The position numbers and the translations under genes are program-made. From Erwinia sp. JUb26 (GTDB lineage: Bacteria > Pseudomonadota > Gammaproteobacteria > Enterobacterales > Enterobacteriaceae): a stretch of 64,000 nt of DNA. Under the pieces are notes generated by a model that was not told where the DNA came from, did not search any database, and saw only the letters and a program-made list of their open reading frames with translations. This document shows positions 11,929-19,585 of the stretch, piece after piece. The stretch spans positions 62,001 through 126,000 of the forward strand of contig NZ_RJVB01000009.1 of assembly GCF_003751505.1 (NCBI RefSeq), read 5' to 3'. Numbering within the stretch: the first letter of the stretch is position 1; the number at the start of each line of letters is the position of its first letter.

Positions 11929-12597
11929 TTGTCTCCTGATACTCTGATTATTCGCCAGCTGGGCCTGCAGCCCTGGGCACCTGTCTCTCAAGCCATGCAT
12001 CAGTTTACCGACCAGCGCGGCGAAGCCACGCCTGATGAAGTCTGGCTGGTAGAACACTCGCCGGTATTTACTCAGGGTCAGGCCGGAAAAACCGAACATC
12101 TGCTAATGCCGGGCGATATTCCGGTGATGCAGAGCGATCGCGGCGGCCAGGTGACCTACCACGGTCCGGGCCAGCAGGTGATGTACGTGATGATTAATCT
12201 CAAGCGCCGTAAAGTGGGCGTTCGCCAGTTAGTCACCGCGCTGGAGGAGACGATTATTACCACCCTCGCCCAGCTCGGCATTACCGCCAGCGCACGCCCC
12301 GATGCGCCCGGTGTTTACGTCGACAACAGAAAAATTTGCTCACTGGGCCTGCGCATTCGCAACGGCTGCTCGTTTCACGGGCTGGCGCTGAATATTGATA
12401 TGGACCTCGCGCCGTTCCTGCGCATCAATCCCTGCGGCTATGCCGGTCTGGAGATGACGCACATTCACGCGCTGCATCCGGAGGCAACGCTGGCTTCCGT
12501 TCAGCCGCTGCTGATTGACAATTTTGCTCGCCAGCTGGCAATTACCGACGTGCAGTGGAGCAAAGCGCGCGATTTACCGCTAAAATGTGCGCTCTGA
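11929..12597 (+). CDS. lipB: Octanoyl-[ACP]:protein N-octanoyltransferase
   Basis: Transfers the octanoyl group from acyl carrier protein to the lipoyl domains of 2-oxoacid dehydrogenases and GcvH, the first step of lipoate synthesis. Visible family motifs are [23 protein letters not shown] (catalytic Lys region) and INPCGYAG (catalytic Cys). The start is TTG at 11929, as in E. coli. Length is 222 residues. The usual neighbour ybeF is absent; 223 non-coding bases separate it from lipA. Confidence 0.95.
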   Translation: MSPDTLIIRQLGLQPWAPVSQAMHQFTDQRGEATPDEVWLVEHSPVFTQGQAGKTEHLLMPGDIPVMQSDRGGQVTYHGPGQQVMYVMINLKRRKVGVRQLVTALEETIITTLAQLGITASARPDAPGVYVDNRKICSLGLRIRNGCSFHGLALNIDMDLAPFLRINPCGYAGLEMTHIHALHPEATLASVQPLLIDNFARQLAITDVQWSKARDLPLKCAL

Positions 12598-12820
12598 TTT
12601 ACAATTCTGTAACGCTTTCTCGCACTGGCAGGCTGTTTCTGTAAACGAGAGATGATATAATTTTTATGCCTTTTCAAAAAAAGTTGAATTCACCCATAAA
12701 ATTTTACGTCGGGGCAGACGGTCAGACAGGCTGATGTCCGAGAGTAAAAGGGTGTACCACAAACTCATTTAGTGTTTAGCGGGTACTTTCGCCGCAATCC
12801 AACCTGGAACTAGCAAGACT

Positions 12821-13786
12821 ATGAGTAAACCGATTCTGATGGAACGCGGCGTTAAATACCGCGATGCAGACAAAATGGCGTTGATCCCGGTGAAAACCGT
12901 GATGACCGAGCGTACTGAAATACTGCGTAAGCCAGAGTGGATGAAAATCAAACTCCCTGCAGATTCCAGCCGCATTCAGGGCATTAAAGCCGCAATGCGT
13001 AAAAATGGTCTGCATTCCGTCTGCGAAGAGGCTTCCTGTCCAAACCTTGCTGAATGTTTTAACCACGGCACCGCGACCTTTATGATCCTCGGTGCGATCT
13101 GTACCCGTCGCTGCCCGTTCTGTGACGTTGCACACGGCCGTCCTGTCACCCCAGACAGCAACGAACCGGGGAAACTGGCACAGACCATCGCCGATATGGC
13201 GCTGCGCTACGTGGTGATTACCTCCGTTGACCGTGATGACCTGCGCGACGGCGGTGCCCAGCACTTTGCCGACTGCATCACCGCCATCCGTGAGAAAAGC
13301 CCGACGATCAAGATTGAAACGCTGGTGCCTGATTTCCGTGGCCGTATGGACCGCGCGCTGGAAATCCTCAACGCCTCACCGCCCGACGTGTTCAACCACA
13401 ACCTTGAGAACGTGCCGCGCGTTTACCGCCAGGTGCGCCCGGGCGCGAACTACGACTGGTCACTTAAGCTGCTGGAGCGCTTTAAAGAAGCGCACCCGGA
13501 TATCCCAACCAAATCCGGCCTGATGGTTGGACTTGGCGAAACCAACGAAGAAATCGTTGAAGTGATGCGCGATCTGCGCCGCCACGGCGTCACCATGTTA
13601 ACGCTGGGCCAGTATCTGCAGCCAAGCCGCCACCATCTTGCGGTACAGCGTTACGTCAGCCCGGCTGAGTTTGATGAAATGAAAGCCGCTGCGATGGATA
13701 TGGGCTTCACCCATGCCGCCTGTGGACCGTTTGTACGTTCGTCTTATCATGCAGACATGCAGGCCAAAGGTCTGGAAGTGAAGTAA
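12821..13786 (+). CDS. lipA: Lipoyl synthase
   Basis: Radical-SAM enzyme that inserts two sulfurs into octanoyl chains to form lipoate. Both iron-sulfur cluster motifs are intact: the auxiliary cluster [12 protein letters not shown] (Cys68, 73, 79) and the radical-SAM CTRRCPFC (Cys94, 98, 101). The 321 residues are colinear with E. coli LipA and end QAKGLEVK. It completes the lipoate pathway started by lipB. Confidence 0.97.
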   Translation: MSKPILMERGVKYRDADKMALIPVKTVMTERTEILRKPEWMKIKLPADSSRIQGIKAAMRKNGLHSVCEEASCPNLAECFNHGTATFMILGAICTRRCPFCDVAHGRPVTPDSNEPGKLAQTIADMALRYVVITSVDRDDLRDGGAQHFADCITAIREKSPTIKIETLVPDFRGRMDRALEILNASPPDVFNHNLENVPRVYRQVRPGANYDWSLKLLERFKEAHPDIPTKSGLMVGLGETNEEIVEVMRDLRRHGVTMLTLGQYLQPSRHHLAVQRYVSPAEFDEMKAAAMDMGFTHAACGPFVRSSYHADMQAKGLEVK

Positions 13787-13802
13787 CTCCGCCCTGTGCG
13801 CG

Positions 13803-13837
13803 AAAAAAACGGATGACTCTGTCATCCGTTTTTTTTC
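13803..13837. terminator. Bidirectional terminator between lipA and tatE
   Basis: The stem CGGATGAC/GTCATCCG with a 3-base loop is flanked by an A-run on the left and a T-run on the right, so it works for lipA on the plus strand and for convergent tatE on the minus strand. Confidence 0.9.
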
Positions 13838-13850
13838 GCCTGAAACCGAC

Positions 13851-14054
13851 TTACTCTTTGCGAGCGGGCTGCTCGGCCGGATTTGCTTCGGGCTCGGCGC
13901 GCTTCGCGGCCGTGTCGTCGTCGCTCATCGCTTTTTTAAAGCCTTTAATGGCGGCACCTAAATCGCCGCCCAGCGTGCGCAATTTGTTGGTACCGAAAAG
14001 CAGTACGATAAGCGCGCCGACAATCAGCAGTTTGCCGATACTTAAACCTTCCAT
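13851..14054 (-). CDS. tatE: Sec-independent translocase subunit TatE
   Basis: TatA-family component that oligomerises with TatBC to move folded proteins across the inner membrane. Length is 67 residues, equal to E. coli TatE. It has one N-terminal membrane segment (about 6-22), the hinge [14 protein letters not shown], and the amphipathic helix [14 protein letters not shown], then an acidic/basic tail. The monocistronic position next to lipA is the classic tatE locus and distinguishes it from tatA of the tatABC operon. Confidence 0.94.
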   Translation of the reverse strand: MEGLSIGKLLIVGALIVLLFGTNKLRTLGGDLGAAIKGFKKAMSDDDTAAKRAEPEANPAEQPARKE

Positions 14055-14162
14055 ATCTACCTTCTTCGCGTTAAGCAGAGGGGAGAAACACCCCGAATCT
14101 GCCTATTTTAACGCGCGTCAACGACTCCGACTTAGCGGCAATCTGTAACAGGATACGAACCC

Positions 14163-14963
14163 TCAACGCTCTTTAATTGCCAGTTCGGGTGGGGCAAAGC
14201 GGCGATTAGCCAGCACCGGCAGCGCCTGCCGTACGGCTGCAATTCGCTGTGGGTCCACGTCTGCCGTGAGCAGCGCTGGGCCCTCAGCCGCTCTGGCAGT
14301 CGCAATACCGAGCGGATCGACCAGCAGACTGTTACCAATATTGCGCGGACCACACTCCCCTACCGCCAGCACGTAGCAGGTATTTTCTAACGCACGGGCG
14401 GTAACCAGCACTTCCCAGTGCATCTCTTTATGTGGGCCTCTGACCCAGGCTGCGGGCAGCACCAGCAGCGAAGCACCGTCCAGCACCAGGCGCCGCGCCA
14501 TCTCGGGAAAGCGCAGATCGTAGCAGGTCATCAGCCCAACCTTGATTCCGTCGATTTCTATCAGCGGCGGCAGCTCATCTCCCGCGCTGACATTGCGGGA
14601 CTCCTGCATGGCAAAAGCATCGTAAAGGTGCAGCTTGTTGTAGCGGGCGATAATCTCACCGCGCTGAATGGCGATCAGCGTGTTGAATACCCGCCCCGCC
14701 CCATCCGGCACGTGCAGCGTCAGTATCGTGGTGAGCGTATTTTGCTTGCTGGCAGCCAGTAGCTGGCTGACAAACGGCCCGTTCAGCGGCTGTGCCGAGC
14801 GCACGCCCCAGTCAGGATCGCCGTTGTCCCTCGCCAGTACGGCCTCCGGTAACACCAGCAGGCTCACCTCTTGCGCCACGGCATCATTCATAAGCCCGAT
14901 ACAAATATCCGCGTTTTCCTGCCATTCGCGGCGTACGGCAAACTGTCCGGCGGCAACTTTCAT
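14163..14963 (-). CDS. Nit/omega-amidase family amidase (YbeM-like)
   Basis: Carbon-nitrogen hydrolase superfamily, 266 residues, with the complete catalytic triad Glu40 (LPEAV), Lys110 (YNKLHLYD) and Cys147 ([10 protein letters not shown]). Homologues at this locus are Nit1/NitA-type deaminated-glutathione amidases that repair transamination by-products of glutathione. In E. coli K-12 the equivalent ybeM is broken, whereas this copy is intact. It ends 3 bases before the GNAT gene begins its stop, so the two form an operon. The exact substrate is inferred from the family. Confidence 0.85.
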   Translation of the reverse strand: MKVAAGQFAVRREWQENADICIGLMNDAVAQEVSLLVLPEAVLARDNGDPDWGVRSAQPLNGPFVSQLLAASKQNTLTTILTLHVPDGAGRVFNTLIAIQRGEIIARYNKLHLYDAFAMQESRNVSAGDELPPLIEIDGIKVGLMTCYDLRFPEMARRLVLDGASLLVLPAAWVRGPHKEMHWEVLVTARALENTCYVLAVGECGPRNIGNSLLVDPLGIATARAAEGPALLTADVDPQRIAAVRQALPVLANRRFAPPELAIKER

Positions 14964-14966
14964 CGT

Positions 14967-15392
14967 TCAGCCCAGCTCCTTAACATGGTAGCGCGGCGAT
15001 TCTGTGAAACCTTCGCGCAGATAAAAGGCATTGGCTTTCTCACGTCGCTCATGGCAGTGAACCTCCATCCGGTCACAGCCGCGATCGCGAGCCAATTGTT
15101 CTGCGTACGCCAGCAGCTGCTGCCCGGCACCTTTACTGCGTTCGCCTTCGGCAATGCAGAAATAGCTAATACGGGCAAAATCCCCCGCCAGCGCCAGCTG
15201 AGGGATGAAATGCAGCGAAAGGAATCCCAGCACGGTATGGCCGTGTTCCGCCATTAGCAGGCGTTCGGTGTCATCCGCTATCAGCTGCGCCAGCCGCCGC
15301 TCAATAAATGGAGCCGTACCTTCATAGCCCAACTCCGCCAGCAGCGCGCTCAGGGCAAAAGCATCTTTCGTTTCAGCAAGACGAATTTTCAT
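14967..15392 (-). CDS. GNAT family N-acetyltransferase
   Basis: GCN5-related acetyltransferase of 141 residues. The acetyl-CoA loop appears as EGERSKGAGQQLLAYAEQLA, and the C-terminal AFYLREGFTESP is the usual NAFYEKxGF motif. I start at the ATG at 15392 because GGAGAG lies 5 bases upstream; a GTG two codons earlier is less likely. It is upstream of, and nearly abuts, the nit amidase, suggesting cotranscription. Its substrate cannot be predicted. Confidence 0.85.
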   Translation of the reverse strand: MKIRLAETKDAFALSALLAELGYEGTAPFIERRLAQLIADDTERLLMAEHGHTVLGFLSLHFIPQLALAGDFARISYFCIAEGERSKGAGQQLLAYAEQLARDRGCDRMEVHCHERREKANAFYLREGFTESPRYHVKELG

Positions 15393-15638
15393 CCACACTC
15401 TCCAGACCAGGCAAGCGGTAAATACGATAAACCCTAACAGAAATAATTCCTGTCATTGTTTATAGCCTCAGCCCGGCTGTCCCCGCAAGGGGCCAGATCA
15501 CAAGGTAATGTTACAAGTGCTGATAAGTGTAATCAGAGTGCAACGGCATCCATTTATCAACCGAGGTGACCGGCGATTAATGTTTCCTTAATAATGTTTC
15601 GGCAGACTCAGCGCATCACACTGTAAGAGGCGATCACG

Positions 15639-15734
15639 ATGAACTGGCTTCCCCGCACTCCGATTGAAAGCATAGCTATGCTGCTGGCCTGTAGCGCAGC
15701 AGTGGCCTGGCTGATACTGTTCTTCTCACGTTAG
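15639..15734 (+). CDS. 31-residue single-pass membrane protein
   Basis: Short ORF starting MNWLPRTPIESIAMLLACS and ending ILFFSR. It has one continuous hydrophobic segment of about 18 residues followed by an arginine, the pattern of bacterial small membrane proteins. AAGAGG at 15625-15630 is 8 bases before the ATG. I do not recognise a named family. It stands alone between the divergent GNAT gene and convergent cspE, so it would have its own promoter. Confidence 0.55.
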   Translation: MNWLPRTPIESIAMLLACSAAVAWLILFFSR

Positions 15735-15825
15735 CATGCAATGACTCGGCATGCTGTTCCCCTCGCCGGGTCACAATTGTTACACCGGCCTCGCCCGCTC
15801 GGTCTCATTTGACGATCTTCAGGCG

Positions 15826-15855
15826 AAAAAAAACCCGCCTCATGAGGCGGGTTTT
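15826..15855 (-). terminator. cspE terminator
   Basis: An ACCCGCCTCATGAGGCGGGT hairpin is followed on the minus strand by a long T-run. It lies just after the cspE stop and is a strong intrinsic terminator. Confidence 0.9.
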
Positions 15856-15874
15856 AAAAATTCTGTCTGATAAC

Positions 15875-16084
15875 TTAAATAGCGGCAACGTTAGCAGCAG
15901 ATGGGCCTTTAGCGCCGTTGGTGATTTCGAACTCTACGCGCTGACCTTCAGCCAGAGTTTTGAAACCATTGCTCTGGATGGCAGAGAAGTGTACGAACAC
16001 ATCTTTGCTACCATCTTCAGGAGTAATGAAACCGAATCCCTTGGACTCATTAAACCACTTAACGCTACCTTTGATCTTAGACAT
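15875..16084 (-). CDS. cspE: Cold-shock-like RNA chaperone CspE
   Basis: Single OB-fold RNA/DNA-binding protein of 69 residues that melts RNA secondary structure and antiterminates. RNP1 (KGFGFI) and RNP2 (DVFVHF) are intact. The sequence differs from E. coli CspE at only a few sites (ending SAANVAAI). Its position between the lipA region and pagP is the conserved cspE locus. About 150 bases upstream, shared with the 3' end of pagP, must hold the promoter and leader. Confidence 0.95.
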   Translation of the reverse strand: MSKIKGSVKWFNESKGFGFITPEDGSKDVFVHFSAIQSNGFKTLAEGQRVEFEITNGAKGPSAANVAAI

Positions 16085-16234
16085 CTATATTACCTTTACA
16101 TGAAAAATGGACACTAAACTGTGTCGGCATCTAGTACAGCAATTGCGAAGGCTTTTGTCCAGTAGACAATGATGAAAAAGTGACAAATATCGTCTTTTTT
16201 TATCATCCCTCATTTTTTTCGCACTTTTCTTCCG

Positions 16235-16804
16235 TTAAAACTGCCAGCGCAGCCAGGCAAAATAAACATTACCGTTATTGTAGGTACCTGGAATATAGGT
16301 CATCTGAAATGATGCGGGACCATAACCGATTGAAGCAAGGGGTAATACCAGCGGAATAGGAATATAATTCCAGTTATCGCGCATTGTCACGCCAGCAGTG
16401 AAACCGGCCCCCAGGTGGAAGTTATCGTCGACGAGGGGGCGCCAGGTTTTCTCCCAGCCGTAACCGCCAATCGGCTCCCACTTGTTATAGGAATCTTTAA
16501 AAGCCATCACGTAAATGCCGTTCCAGTTTCCCTTCTCGTTATAGTGGCTAATCCCAAAGCCTGCACCCCATGGGCGCTCGTTGTAGCGGTCGGTTTTCTC
16601 TTTGTCGTAGGTCCAGCGGTTATGCCAGGTGATAGCCGGTATGTAGAGGTCAATCGTCTGCGGATCGTTCCAGGTCTGGCTGACGTTATCGGTGAAAGAG
16701 TTCCACCCTTCCGCTACCGCATCGTTCAGCTTTGACGCCTGCGCACCTGCAGAAAAAAGGCCACCCAGCAGCAATAAAAAGAGGTATTTCTTCAGGCTTG
16801 CCAT
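16235..16804 (-). CDS. pagP: Lipid A palmitoyltransferase PagP
   Basis: Outer-membrane eight-stranded barrel enzyme that moves palmitate from phospholipids to lipid A, giving resistance to cationic peptides. It has a signal peptide ending near GAQA-SKLN. The active-site residues of the family are visible: His in TWHNRW and Asp-Ser in [10 protein letters not shown]. The C-terminus ends in Phe (WLRWQF) as outer-membrane barrels do. From ATG 16804 it has 189 residues (E. coli 186); upstream in-frame codons lack a ribosome site. Confidence 0.93.
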   Translation of the reverse strand: MASLKKYLFLLLLGGLFSAGAQASKLNDAVAEGWNSFTDNVSQTWNDPQTIDLYIPAITWHNRWTYDKEKTDRYNERPWGAGFGISHYNEKGNWNGIYVMAFKDSYNKWEPIGGYGWEKTWRPLVDDNFHLGAGFTAGVTMRDNWNYIPIPLVLPLASIGYGPASFQMTYIPGTYNNGNVYFAWLRWQF

Positions 16805-16897
16805 AATAGTTCTCACATCTCCCCGGTAATGATTAACAATCAACTTCCTGTATGGGCCCAACATTTCGGCCCGGACAATATTAGACTAATAATGCTA

Positions 16898-16931
16898 ATT
16901 ATAGCGTTTCCACTTAAACACATCATTAACT
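16898..16931 (-). promoter_or_regulatory. Candidate pagP promoter with PhoP-like box
   Basis: On the minus strand AGTTAA-N5-TGTTTA (16915-16931) resembles the PhoP repeat (T/G)GTTTA-N5-(T/G)GTTTA, the first half being weaker. Eleven bases further is a perfect TATAAT (16898-16903). That spacing suits a PhoP-activated promoter, and pagP is a PhoP target in Salmonella. Start of transcription would be near 16891. Confidence 0.5.
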
Positions 16932-17335
16932 CCTGTATTTTCCCCACACAGCCATCTTGCTACGGCCAGATAAAAAACTGAACCCGTTGAAATAAATGAA
17001 AAAACATTAAGTCATCACTTCAATTACTACTCAAAAAATCCACAGGTAAGGGTAAGTTCAAGGACAAAATTTCGCTGCGAGCAACGGCTTAGGATCTTTC
17101 AGTCGCATTCCATACCAAAATGAACAAAATTTACGCTAAATCATATAAATCACGATTTATTTACGAATCAATGAGTCTTTTCAGGGTATAAAATACGCGA
17201 ATTTATAAAAATAAACTTACTTATCATAAAGTTAAACAAAATTAAAGCTAACAAAAACTAATAAATATTATTTATAGATCTCTGACTGTTTTTTGATAAG
17301 ATAATTCCTATCCATTAGGAGACAGGGAGGCTTTG
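16932..17335. other. AT-rich intergenic stretch
   Basis: About 400 bases upstream of pagP and of the small gene at 17336. It is markedly richer in A and T than the flanking core genes, contains no credible ORF, and shows no obvious strong hairpin. It marks the edge of an accessory segment. Confidence 0.6.
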
Positions 17336-17545
17336 GTGATTAGAATGTTAAGGTGTGGGCAGTGTGGAAGCACAAAATTCATCTTTACGGTGGGTAATAG
17401 TAATGGTGGACATCACGGGGCGATGTGCGCGTGCTGCCATAAACGACTCAGCAGTCACGATACTCTGGCGAGTTTATCGACTCATTCCAGCACTTTACCA
17501 GCAACGATTGCTGAAAATCTGTTCCACCGCGCGATAAAAAAATAG
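17336..17545 (+). CDS. Small zinc-ribbon-like protein, unknown function
   Basis: A 69-residue protein starting MIRMLRCGQCGSTKF. Two cysteine pairs, CGQC near residues 7-10 and CACC near 32-35, are spaced like a zinc ribbon. The GTG at 17336 follows GGGAGG (17325-17330) by 5 bases; an ATG three codons later is an alternative. The gene stands alone in AT-rich DNA. I do not recognise the family. A minus-strand frame over the same region is judged spurious. Confidence 0.55.
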   Translation: MIRMLRCGQCGSTKFIFTVGNSNGGHHGAMCACCHKRLSSHDTLASLSTHSSTLPATIAENLFHRAIKK

Positions 17546-17849
17546 CCGTAACGCTTACCTGATCCTCCTTGCAGCCTTCACATTGCCGACGGTTAGCCGG
17601 TACCGATCGCATCCATTCTCCGATTCGCGTTTTGTCACGCTTTGAAAACATCATCCAGATCTGATAAATACCTAACGATGAAAATGCAATTTGTGCCTTT
17701 TTGACAGCTAATTCAAAAGCCGTTCGTTTATGCACCGTTTCTGTTTATATCTTATTTATATCTTCCCCCTTAAACTGAATCCGTTAATTAGCTGAACGGC
17801 CTCAACGCCTGTTCACTAACTTATTACCCTCTACAGTCGGACGTTATAT
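17546..17849. other. Non-coding gap before the HAD gene
   Basis: About 300 bases with no supported gene. It is AT-rich toward the HAD gene and includes a tandem TTTATATCTTA-like 11-base repeat near 17743-17763 that could supply a -10 element. No terminator-type hairpin was evident. Confidence 0.5.
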
Positions 17850-18569
17850 ATGGAAAATCAGGAATTATCCGGCACTATCACACGCGCGGATTCACGCTGG
17901 ATTATTGTATGTGATTTTGATGGCACAATTAGTTGTGCCGATGTTACGGATACATTAATGGAGAAGTTTGGGCATCCTGACTGGCAATTACTGGAGACGC
18001 GCTGGAAAAATAACGAAATAGGTTCTCGCGATTGCCTCAGCGGTCAAATATCATTACTTGATGTTTCACGCCAGCAGATGGATGAATGCCTGGATAAAAT
18101 CAAAATTGACCCAGAATTCTGTCGTTTTGCCCGCTGGGCAAAAACTGAGGCTATCCCGCTTTATGTGGTTAGCGATGGCCTTGATTACGCCATTGAACGG
18201 ATCTTAAGCAATAACAACATTGCTGGCCTGCCGGTGATTGCCAATCACCTTGAGCAGGTTAGCGAGCGGCGCTGGCGCATCAGCTTTCCGCACTTTGATC
18301 CGCAATGTCAGTTCGCCAGCGGCACCTGCAAATGCCGGGTTGCACGCACGTTGAACCCGCGCGCGTTTTTAGTCATTGGCGACGGTCGCTCCGATTTCTG
18401 CGTTGCCGCTAAAGCCAGTCACGTACTGGCAAAAAAAAGCCTGCTAACCCAGTGCCTGAAAGGGGGGATTCCGCACACGCCTTTTAATAGTTTCAGCGAG
18501 GTGCGCGTCTGTGTTGAAGGTCTGACTATACAGGACAGCTTGCCGATTCCATCGCAGGAGAACGTATGA
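17850..18569 (+). CDS. HAD-IB (MtnX/SerB-like) phosphatase
   Basis: Haloacid-dehalogenase superfamily protein of 239 residues. Motif I is CDFDGTIS (nucleophile Asp22, Asp24), motif II VVSDGLD, a lysine in KCRVA could be motif III, and motif IV is GDGRSDF. The layout fits the MtnX/phosphoserine-phosphatase-like HAD-IB group, so hydrolysis of a small phosphorylated metabolite is likely, but the substrate is unknown. It overlaps by ATGA with a mini-ORF that leads into two DMT exporter genes. The first part is more AT-rich than the core genome, hinting at transfer. Confidence 0.8.
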   Translation: MENQELSGTITRADSRWIIVCDFDGTISCADVTDTLMEKFGHPDWQLLETRWKNNEIGSRDCLSGQISLLDVSRQQMDECLDKIKIDPEFCRFARWAKTEAIPLYVVSDGLDYAIERILSNNNIAGLPVIANHLEQVSERRWRISFPHFDPQCQFASGTCKCRVARTLNPRAFLVIGDGRSDFCVAAKASHVLAKKSLLTQCLKGGIPHTPFNSFSEVRVCVEGLTIQDSLPIPSQENV

Positions 18570-18628
18570 TTTCCCTCAACGGCGATCTGTTGCCGGACCG
18601 GAAAACCACCGGCAGCGAGCCATTATGA
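18566..18628 (+). CDS. 20-codon mini-ORF coupled on both sides
   Basis: Encodes a 20-residue polar peptide starting MISLNGDLLP and ending GSEPL. AGGAG (18556-18560) sits 5 bases before its ATG. Its start overlaps the HAD stop (ATGA, 18566-18569) and its stop overlaps the next start (ATGA, 18625-18628). The following DMT gene has a poor ribosome site of its own, so this ORF could couple translation of the HAD and transporter genes, or encode a functional peptide. No family is recognised. Confidence 0.55.
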   Translation: MISLNGDLLPDRKTTGSEPL

Positions 18629-18981
18629 GTCATCTCACCCTGTTGCTGTGGTTTCTCAATGTGGCGATCGACAGCATGGGCCAACTGTCGTTTAAAGCCG
18701 CAGCCAGCGGTAGCGCACACTATGAGGGCCTGCGACAGTGGCGGTATATGCTGCTGCGGCCGTGGATCTGGCTGGGTATGGCCTGTTACGCCATTGAATT
18801 TTTGCTGTGGCTGGCCTTTTTGACGCTCGTCCCGCTTTCCGTTGGCATCCTGCTTGGCTCAACCAGCATTGTCACCATTATGCTGGCCGGGAGAATTTGG
18901 TTTAAGGAGTCGCTTACTTGCTGGCGCTTAACCGGCATTCTGTTGATTTCGTTGGGCGTAGCGATAACAGGGATGGATTAA
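18625..18981 (+). CDS. Small DMT-superfamily membrane protein, first of pair
   Basis: A 118-residue four-helix membrane protein with an SMR/EamA half-size layout (hydrophobic segments near 5-20, 45-65, 70-90, 98-116). It carries MGQLSFKAAA near the N-terminus, a motif shared with the next gene (LAQLSFKAAA), so the two probably arose by duplication and form an antiparallel heterodimeric exporter like other paired SMR proteins. It overlaps the upstream mini-ORF and the downstream partner. Confidence 0.75.
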   Translation: MSHLTLLLWFLNVAIDSMGQLSFKAAASGSAHYEGLRQWRYMLLRPWIWLGMACYAIEFLLWLAFLTLVPLSVGILLGSTSIVTIMLAGRIWFKESLTCWRLTGILLISLGVAITGMD

Positions 18982-19382
18982 TGAAACGCTTCTATATTAT
19001 TGGCTTCCTCGCGTTGATGGCGTTCGACACGCTGGCGCAGCTCAGCTTTAAAGCGGCGGCGATTCATGCGTCACCGCTCACGATGGACGTCGCCTGGCTC
19101 TCTCGTATATTCAGCCACCCGTGGATTTATGGTGGATTTCTGGGTTATACCGGCGCGTTTTTCACCTGGATGACGCTGTTGAAGTACGCGCCGATTGGCC
19201 CGGCATTTGCCGCATCGCATCTTGAAATTATCAGCGTTACGCTGCTTTCGGTCTGGTTATTTGACGACAGCCTGACGCTGACCAAAACCTTCGGCGGGTT
19301 GTTGATCCTCGCCGGGATCCTGTTGCTGGCAAAGGGGGAGATCGCTCAGGTCGATGAGAACGCGGAACGGCAGGTACAGTGA
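18981..19382 (+). CDS. Small DMT-superfamily membrane protein, second of pair
   Basis: A 133-residue four-helix membrane protein starting MKRFYIIGFLALMAFDTLAQ. The ATG overlaps the stop of its partner (TAATG at 18979-18983). The frame is open further upstream but the homologous LAQLSFKAAA alignment supports this start. The polar C-terminal tail (AQVDENAERQVQ) should face the cytoplasm. Together with the HAD phosphatase it suggests export of the phosphatase product. Confidence 0.75.
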   Translation: MKRFYIIGFLALMAFDTLAQLSFKAAAIHASPLTMDVAWLSRIFSHPWIYGGFLGYTGAFFTWMTLLKYAPIGPAFAASHLEIISVTLLSVWLFDDSLTLTKTFGGLLILAGILLLAKGEIAQVDENAERQVQ

Positions 19383-19437
19383 GTCTCTTTTTTGACTCAC
19401 GCCAGCCACTTTCGCCAGCCCGGATAGATGGGCTGGC
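19379..19437. repeat. Two hairpins between convergent genes
   Basis: GTGAGTC/GACTCAC (19379-19385 with 19394-19400) overlaps the transporter stop, and GCCAGCCC/GGGCTGGC (19414-19421 with 19430-19437) follows. Neither has a T-run, so they are 3'-end structures rather than clear intrinsic terminators. The rest of the gap to 19586 shows nothing. Confidence 0.5.
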
Positions 19438-19585
19438 TATGGCACTACGATAGTTAACAGATTCAACCGGATCGAGAATGACGGCACACCATCAACAGCG
19501 CTCGTACGATAACCTCCTGCGACGGATACATCGCAAATAGCGCGCCCTGTTGCTGGTTCTCACTGATTGACGTACTTTTTCCTGA

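Noticed and set aside
17448-17735. A 95-codon minus-strand frame overlapping the zinc-ribbon-like gene
   Set aside because: The plus-strand gene has the better ribosome site and paired cysteines; the minus frame has no recognisable features.
19414-19437. Intrinsic terminator for the DMT pair
   Set aside because: A good stem but no T-run on either strand, so recorded only as a hairpin.
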